DNA of 25,578 bases, from NCBI GenBank assembly GCA_025360985.1, contig JANYBA010000103.1, positions 1-25,578 on the forward strand, written 5' to 3'. Shown here piece after piece: positions 21,861-25,578 of the stretch. The notes beneath the pieces are model-generated. The model ran no database searches, was not told where the DNA came from, and saw only the letters and a program-made list of their open reading frames with translations. Source of the stretch: Gammaproteobacteria bacterium (GTDB lineage Bacteria > Pseudomonadota > Gammaproteobacteria > Xanthomonadales > Xanthomonadaceae). Position numbers and translations under genes: made by a program. Position 1 is the stretch's first letter. The number at the start of each line of letters is the position of its first letter.

Positions 21861-22604
21861 CTAGCGCAGAAATTGCACGCCGAGATAGAACAGGAACTGC
21901 TGGCGCTCGCCCGCGCCGGTGAACTGGCGTCCGAACGCGCCCAGCAGCACTAGGTGTTCGCTCACCGTCTTGCGCGCGCCGATGTTGAGCACGGCCTCGG
22001 CCGGGCCATCGGCCGGCCACACGGTGTTGACCTCGGCCAGGCACTGGACTTTCTCCGCGCAGTCCCTGGACCAGAACGCGCCGGCCTGCCATTCGTCGCC
22101 TTCGTGGGCGACGAAGTTGCGGGAGAGTTCGATGCCGACGGTTGCCCGGCCCCAGTGCCGCGCCGCTTGCAGCGGGAACACAACGGTGTCGTGCTCCGGC
22201 GCGAGGCCGCGCCGGATCGCGGCCGCCGACCAGGACGATTCGTAGTGCGGCTGGATCGCCATCGAGAATCCGGCGCGCTCTTCGTCGATGAAGCGCCAGC
22301 GCAGCGCCCACTCTACCGGGCCGGCGCCCGACTGCCATTGCCCGTTCTCGTTGCGCTGGTGGTTCCAGGAGATATGCACCGACACCTGCACGCGTTCACC
22401 CCAACCGTAGTTGATGTCGAGGTCCGGCGCGGCCAAGTCCCAACCCGAGCGGCTGTGCGCGCCGGACACGGCGAGATTGATTTCCCAGTTACCGTCGCCG
22501 GGCGTGTCGGGGTCATTGGTGATCAGTGGCGGACCGGCCTGCGCCCTGGCCAATGGCGGGGCGCACACGGCCAGCAACACGATCACAGTCCTGAGCAGGC
22601 GCAT
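21861..22604 (-). CDS. Outer-membrane beta-barrel protein (transporter-like)
   Basis: A 247-residue exported protein starting at ATG 22604. After a signal peptide (about 1-21, CAPPLARA) the mature N-terminus reads GPPLITNDPDTPGDGNWEIN, a signature of a family of barrel proteins related to the phenol-degradation MetA-type porins. Alternating strands follow (YGWGERVQVSVHISWNHQR, EWALRWRFIDEERAGFSMAI, TVGIELSRNFVAHEGDEW), and the C-terminal strand is FLFYLGVQFLR. The last residue is Arg rather than an aromatic. It is predicted to be an outer-membrane channel, with cargo unknown. It is upstream of, and probably co-transcribed with, the rhomboid gene, and divergent from the PepSY gene. Confidence 0.78.
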   Translation of the reverse strand: MRLLRTVIVLLAVCAPPLARAQAGPPLITNDPDTPGDGNWEINLAVSGAHSRSGWDLAAPDLDINYGWGERVQVSVHISWNHQRNENGQWQSGAGPVEWALRWRFIDEERAGFSMAIQPHYESSWSAAAIRRGLAPEHDTVVFPLQAARHWGRATVGIELSRNFVAHEGDEWQAGAFWSRDCAEKVQCLAEVNTVWPADGPAEAVLNIGARKTVSEHLVLLGAFGRQFTGAGERQQFLFYLGVQFLR

Positions 22605-22657
22605 CGGCAGCAGTGGCCCTTAAGTTCCCTGAACCGCATTCTAGACGAGGGTCGAGG

Positions 22658-22689
22658 CTTAACCTGCGTTAATTCGCCGCGCGTAGGAT
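22658..22689 (+). promoter_or_regulatory. Candidate OmpR/PhoP-type direct repeat with -10
   Basis: CTTAA (22658-22662) and GTTAA (22668-22672) form a direct repeat with a 10-base period. A -10-like hexamer TAGGAT (22684-22689) starts 12 bases after the second half. PhoP-activated promoters have this geometry. The ATG of the PepSY gene is 43 bases beyond the -10. The -35 is poor, consistent with activator dependence. Confidence 0.4.
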
Positions 22690-22731
22690 CGAGCCGATGC
22701 CAATTCCGGCACCAAACACAAGGTGATCAAC

Positions 22732-23088
22732 ATGTCGCGTCTATTCACCACCGCCATTGCAAGTACGTTCGTTTTCGCTTTTGGCGCATCCGCCGCCATC
22801 GCCCATGAGCCGAGTCAAGCCAAGCTGCTTTCGCAGGCGACGGTTTCCGAGGCCACCGCGCAAGCCACGGCACTGGCCAAGGTGCCCTCAGGCAAGATCG
22901 CCAGTTCGGAACTGGAAAGGGAGCATCACCGCCTGATCTGGTCTTTCGACATCCTCACGCCGGGAACGAAGGACACTACCGAGATCCAGGTCGATGCCAA
23001 GTCCGGGAAGATCGTTTCGACGCAAATCGAAGCGCCAGGCAAGGAAGCCGCCGAAGCGGCAGCCGAAGCGAAGGAAAAGGGCAAGTAA
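22732..23088 (+). CDS. Exported PepSY-domain protein
   Basis: A 118-residue protein. ATG 22732 is preferred over the GTG three codons earlier because it has AAGGTGA at the right distance. The signal peptide is about residues 1-24 (FVFAFGASAAIA). The mature part is a single PepSY domain: LLSQATVSEATAQATALAKV, then SSELEREHHRLIWSFDILTP, then TTEIQVDAKSGKIVSTQIE. A Lys/Glu/Ala-rich helical tail ends the protein. Single PepSY proteins are periplasmic, thought to inhibit proteases or sense envelope conditions, and in several gammaproteobacteria are induced by PhoPQ-type systems. That would fit the direct repeat upstream. It is convergent with the histidine phosphatase gene. Confidence 0.88.
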   Translation: MSRLFTTAIASTFVFAFGASAAIAHEPSQAKLLSQATVSEATAQATALAKVPSGKIASSELEREHHRLIWSFDILTPGTKDTTEIQVDAKSGKIVSTQIEAPGKEAAEAAAEAKEKGK

Positions 23089-23166
23089 CTCCGTCAACCG
23101 AGATACTTGACTGCTGCAACCGGGGCCGGGGAACGAACACGCATCAAGCGCCAATATCCCCCGACC

Positions 23167-23685
23167 CTATTCCGCATGATCGCCAAACATCAGTCGCTGG
23201 CTGCCGGCATGGACCTGCGCCAGCTGGCCAGCCGCATCGTAGTCCAGACGCAAAAGCCATCCGAACTCGTCGTCGGGCCAGGTGCGGGGCAGCGTCGACT
23301 CCGGGGCCCCGAGTGTGTGCGCCAACGCCAGGATCTGGCCGTGGTGCCAGCACACCAGGGTAGTGGCCTTGTCGTAGCGGCGGTCGTCAAGCAATCGCTT
23401 GCACAGTTCCGGAAAATCCTGGTCGGCGACCGTGGAATCGATCGGCAGGCCGAGGGACTGCGCCAGCGGTGTCAGCGTCAGTCGCGAACGCGCGCTGTTC
23501 CTGGAATCGGTGGCGGCGATCAGGAACGTCGGCGCCGCCAGCGGCTGCGAATCCCGCATGAGGTTGCGGAAATACGCCACGTAAGCCTGCGCCCGCGTCT
23601 GCCCGGCGACGGACAGCGATTGTTCGTGCGGATCCGCTGGTTTCTCGGCGTGGCGGATCAACAGCAGGGTCGCGGATTTCGGCAT
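23167..23685 (-). CDS. Histidine phosphatase family protein
   Basis: A 172-residue cytoplasmic protein starting at ATG 23685, chosen because the family fold starts at once (ATLLLIRHAEKP). Arg11-His12 is the phosphate-binding motif, with His12 the phosphorylated residue. The second catalytic His is in VCWHHGQILALA (His114 or His115), and the usual Arg region is DSRNSARSRLTLTPLAQ (60-76). The protein is on the small side for the branch. The expected reaction is phosphomonoester hydrolysis through a phosphohistidine; substrate unknown. The start lies 109 bases from the divergent DUF6090-like gene. No signal peptide is visible. Confidence 0.88.
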   Translation of the reverse strand: MPKSATLLLIRHAEKPADPHEQSLSVAGQTRAQAYVAYFRNLMRDSQPLAAPTFLIAATDSRNSARSRLTLTPLAQSLGLPIDSTVADQDFPELCKRLLDDRRYDKATTLVCWHHGQILALAHTLGAPESTLPRTWPDDEFGWLLRLDYDAAGQLAQVHAGSQRLMFGDHAE

Positions 23686-23794
23686 GGGTGGCGATTCTCG
23701 AGGTGGCAACAGGAGTCGACGTGCCGTTTCGCAAATCGAGTGGTTGAAAGTACACTCCGATCCTCGCTACGTCGACAGTTTCGGAGCCGCATCG

Positions 23795-24568
23795 ATGATC
23801 CCCCGCCGCCTGGCCGCCAATGTCCGGGAACAGAACTGGTTCGCGGTCGCGATCGAGCTGGTGGTCGTGGTCGTCGGCGTCTTCATCGGCATCGAGGTCT
23901 CGAACTGGAACGCCGGGCGCCTGCAGCACGACGCTGCCCGCACCTATGCGACGCGCATCCGCGAAGACCTGGCCGAGAACATCGCCGACCTGGAAACGCG
24001 GAAGGCGTACTACCGGCAGGTGCAAAGCCACGGCCTGGCCGCGCTGGCGGCGATGGACCGGCCGGTCGCCTCGCTCGGCGCGCAATTCCTGGTCGATGCC
24101 TACGAGGGCAGCCAGGTCATCACCCGGATCGTCGGTCAGCATACCTACGACGAGATCCTGTCGGTCGGCGCGATCAATTCCTTCGCCGACGTCACCGTGC
24201 GCAAGCACCTGGCCTATTACTACCTGAGCGTGCGCAATTCCGAGATCTCGTTGGGCTACATCCCGCCGTACCGGGAAACGCTGCGCCGGCACTTGCCCTA
24301 CGGCGTGCAGCACGAGATCACGAGCCAATGTCCAGAACGGGTCTTGGCCACGTACAGCGATTCGTTCGCCGCGAAGTTGGCTCAGAGCTGCACGATCAAG
24401 CTGCCGGCGGCGACCGTTGCCGCTGCAGTGGCCGAAGTCGATATCCCGGAAGTTCGGCTGGATCTGAACCGGAGCCTGGCCGATCTCGACCTGAAGCTGC
24501 TCATGTTCGATCGTGTGATCGCCCGCGCCAAGGAGCTGGACGCGTTCCTGGCGCAGCACGATTCCTAA
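23795..24568 (+). CDS. DUF6090-like single-pass membrane protein
   Basis: A 257-residue protein starting at ATG 23795, after GGAG at nine bases. The N-terminal pattern, a short basic stretch (MIPRRLAANVREQNW), then one hydrophobic helix (AIELVVVVVGVFIGIEVSNW), then NA, matches the DUF6090-type proteins (E-hydrophobic-G-hydrophobic-NWN). The remainder is helical and charged (ATRIREDLAENIADLETRKA, then LADLDLKLLMFDRVIARAKE) and has two Cys (TSQCPER and AQSCTIK), so a periplasmic soluble domain is likely. The function of this family is unknown. It converges with the DUF4844-like gene with only three bases between stops. Confidence 0.75.
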   Translation: MIPRRLAANVREQNWFAVAIELVVVVVGVFIGIEVSNWNAGRLQHDAARTYATRIREDLAENIADLETRKAYYRQVQSHGLAALAAMDRPVASLGAQFLVDAYEGSQVITRIVGQHTYDEILSVGAINSFADVTVRKHLAYYYLSVRNSEISLGYIPPYRETLRRHLPYGVQHEITSQCPERVLATYSDSFAAKLAQSCTIKLPAATVAAAVAEVDIPEVRLDLNRSLADLDLKLLMFDRVIARAKELDAFLAQHDS

Positions 24569-24571
24569 GCG

Positions 24572-25045
24572 CTAGCCTCCTTGTCCCGTGTCCGGCAGCG
24601 GCGCGGCTGTTCTCGCCGGCTTGTGCGCGTCGTAGTTGAACAACCACTGGATGAGGATGCGGTCGTATTGGCTCAGCCCGGCCAGGGAGAAAAGCTGCAC
24701 GAAGGCTTTGGTGACCCGCTCGGCATCCTGGGGCTCCAGATCTTTCGGGTTGATCACCCAAAGCTGGCCGTTCAACCGCCTCAGCAGATCCGGGGCGGAC
24801 ACGCCCTTGCGGATTCCGGCGGCGACGGAAGCGGTGGCCCTGTCGACGACGCGATTGAGCTTGGCGCGCAGTTTCGGATCGGCGACGCCCTTGTACGAGC
24901 CGTCGGGGTCCGCGGCGAAGTGATCGACGCCCTCGAATGCCTCGAGTTTCGTGGCTACGTCATTTTGTTCGGCCGCCGCCACCCGATGCGGGGCCAGAAG
25001 GGCCGCCGCAAAAAGGACTGCTGCCATCGTCGAAAACCTTGCCAT
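24572..25045 (-). CDS. DUF4844-like exported protein
   Basis: A 157-residue protein starting at ATG 25045, with CAGGAGG nine bases upstream (from the CCTCCTG on the plus strand). The signal peptide is about 1-24 (AAVLFAAALLAPHRVAAA). The helical body (GSYKGVADPKLRAKLNRVVD, then PKDLEPQDAERVTKAFVQLF, then AGLSQYDRILIQWLFNYD) resembles DUF4844, whose members are small alpha-helical proteins of unknown function. The match is from pattern memory and is only moderate. Its leader contains a stable UUCG hairpin and a degenerate REP-like arm. Confidence 0.75.
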   Translation of the reverse strand: MARFSTMAAVLFAAALLAPHRVAAAEQNDVATKLEAFEGVDHFAADPDGSYKGVADPKLRAKLNRVVDRATASVAAGIRKGVSAPDLLRRLNGQLWVINPKDLEPQDAERVTKAFVQLFSLAGLSQYDRILIQWLFNYDAHKPARTAAPLPDTGQGG

Positions 25046-25067
25046 GCCGCCTCCTGGCTGTTGTGCC

Positions 25068-25095
25068 CCAAGAAGGGATTCGTCCCTGTTCTTGG
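25068..25095. repeat. UUCG-loop hairpin in the 25046-25185 spacer
   Basis: CCAAGAA-GGGA (25068-25078), loop TTCG, TCCC-TG-TTCTTGG (25083-25095): an 11-bp stem with a 2-base bulge. It is 23 bases upstream of the ATG at 25045, so it may be in that gene's leader or part of a REP remnant. Confidence 0.55.
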
Positions 25096-25146
25096 CGACC
25101 TCTTGGATTGCCGATTATGGCCGAAGTTCCAGAGCCGCAGGCACTC

Positions 25147-25168
25147 AGAAAAAGGATCTGATCCGTTG
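25147..25168. repeat. Degenerate REP-like arm
   Basis: AGAAAAAGGATCTGATCCGTT contains the perfect palindrome GGATC-T-GATCC and resembles the repeat at the window end. It lies 18 bases past the stop of the 25503 gene. Confidence 0.35.
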
Positions 25169-25185
25169 CTTCCGTTCCCGGATGC

Positions 25186-25503
25186 TCAAGAGTTGAATGC
25201 GCCGCCCAAAATGGCCGCCGGAATCGCGATCAGCGAACCCAGGGCGATAAGCGACCAGAAGACGTAGATGACGGTCTTGCGACGCGGGTGCTCGCTGCCC
25301 ATGACCAGCATCACCATCACCGGCACCGCCGAGAACACCAGACCCAAGACCAGCAAGCCCATCACGATCAGCATCGGGATTTGCAACGCTGGCGACGGGT
25401 GGATCAGGCCCATACCGCCCAAGATCGCCCCGCCCCAGCCGATGACCACCAGCGCGACGAAAAACGCGACGAGGATTTTGACGTGGGTGCGGAGGCTGAG
25501 CAT
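25186..25503 (-). CDS. Small integral membrane protein, unknown
   Basis: A 105-residue protein starting at ATG 25503. It has three hydrophobic helices: about 9-33 (ILVAFFVALVVIGWGGAILG), 39-68 (LQIPMLIVMGLLVLGLVFSA onward) and 77-100 (VIYVFWSLIALGSLIAIPAA), joined by a short basic loop (GSEHPRRKT). No catalytic motif is seen and I do not recognise the family. The ribosome site is weak (GGGACA). A REP-like hairpin lies 12 bases before the start, so its promoter, if close, is beyond the window or overlaps the repeat. Confidence 0.7.
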   Translation of the reverse strand: MLSLRTHVKILVAFFVALVVIGWGGAILGGMGLIHPSPALQIPMLIVMGLLVLGLVFSAVPVMVMLVMGSEHPRRKTVIYVFWSLIALGSLIAIPAAILGGAFNS

Positions 25504-25515
25504 GGCAGTGTCCCG

Positions 25516-25578
25516 AAAAAGGAGTCAGATTCCCTGTTTGTTCGGCCCAATTGCGAAAGGAAAAGGGATCTGACCCCT
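25516..25578. repeat. REP-like inverted repeat pair at window end
   Basis: Left arm AAGGAGTCAGATTCCCTGTT (25519-25538) and right arm GGAAAAGGGATCTGACCCCT (25559-25578) are inverted copies matching at about 17 of 20 positions across a 20-base spacer. The GGGGTCAGATCCC core is a common intergenic repeat type in Lysobacterales. It may continue past the window edge. Confidence 0.7.

Noticed and set aside
23107..24639. A 510-codon plus-strand frame
   Set aside because: It mixes the antisense of the histidine phosphatase gene with a wrong frame of the DUF6090-like gene.

Overview
The window reads as chromosomal DNA from a high-GC gammaproteobacterium, most likely of the order Lysobacterales (Lysobacteraceae or Rhodanobacteraceae). 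This rests on base composition, on protein types common in that order (the membrane-anchored FlgO/TolB-like TPR protein, SBP56-like protein, DUF2059, DUF4124, DUF4410, DUF6090-like, secreted PepSY), on a CRP/Clp-type operator, and on intergenic repeats of the GGGGTCAGATCCC type. It is inference, not a database result. There are no rRNA or tRNA genes, no CRISPR array, no transposase and no phage genes. About 30 protein genes are packed with short spacers, and no gene-free stretch exceeds about 170 bases.

Layout. 1-3550 (minus): a tight, probably four-gene operon of outer-membrane-like barrel protein, unknown secreted protein, HAD phosphatase (GTGA stop/start overlap) and secreted M28-type peptidase cut by the window edge. 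3654-4825 (minus): DUF4410-like lipoprotein coupled by another GTGA overlap to a DUF4124 proline-rich protein. 4975-5745 (minus): unknown secreted protein with a clear terminator, a long inverted repeat and a CRP/Clp-like operator. 5873-6325 (minus) and 6399-8228 (plus): small secreted protein divergent from a TPR membrane protein. 8355-12136: two paralogous secreted proteins with Gln/Asn/Arg-rich disordered N-termini and Tyr/Gly-rich C-termini, flanking a PAP2 phosphatase (minus) and a small acidic protein (plus). A strong terminator separates them from 12198-16833 (minus): diguanylate cyclase, DUF2059, PilZ, exported peroxiredoxin and TPR protein. 16949-19138: GST, then a divergent SRAP-domain protein with a second DUF2059 gene. 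19309-25578: CsbD, SBP56-like protein with a methionine-rich insert, rhomboid protease, barrel protein, PepSY protein, histidine phosphatase, DUF6090-like membrane protein, DUF4844-like secreted protein, a three-helix membrane protein and REP-like repeats.

How the genes may work together. Most products are exported or in the envelope. A diguanylate cyclase (makes c-di-GMP) and a PilZ protein (binds it) lie in one run of genes, and a site for a CRP/Clp-type regulator (a c-di-GMP-responsive family in xanthomonads) lies in the same window. Next to them are two low-complexity, tyrosine-rich secreted paralogues of unknown function, which could be surface or matrix proteins. That link is a hypothesis. 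The best candidates for undescribed biology are this paralogue pair, the methionine-rich SBP56-like protein and the enlarged SRAP protein.
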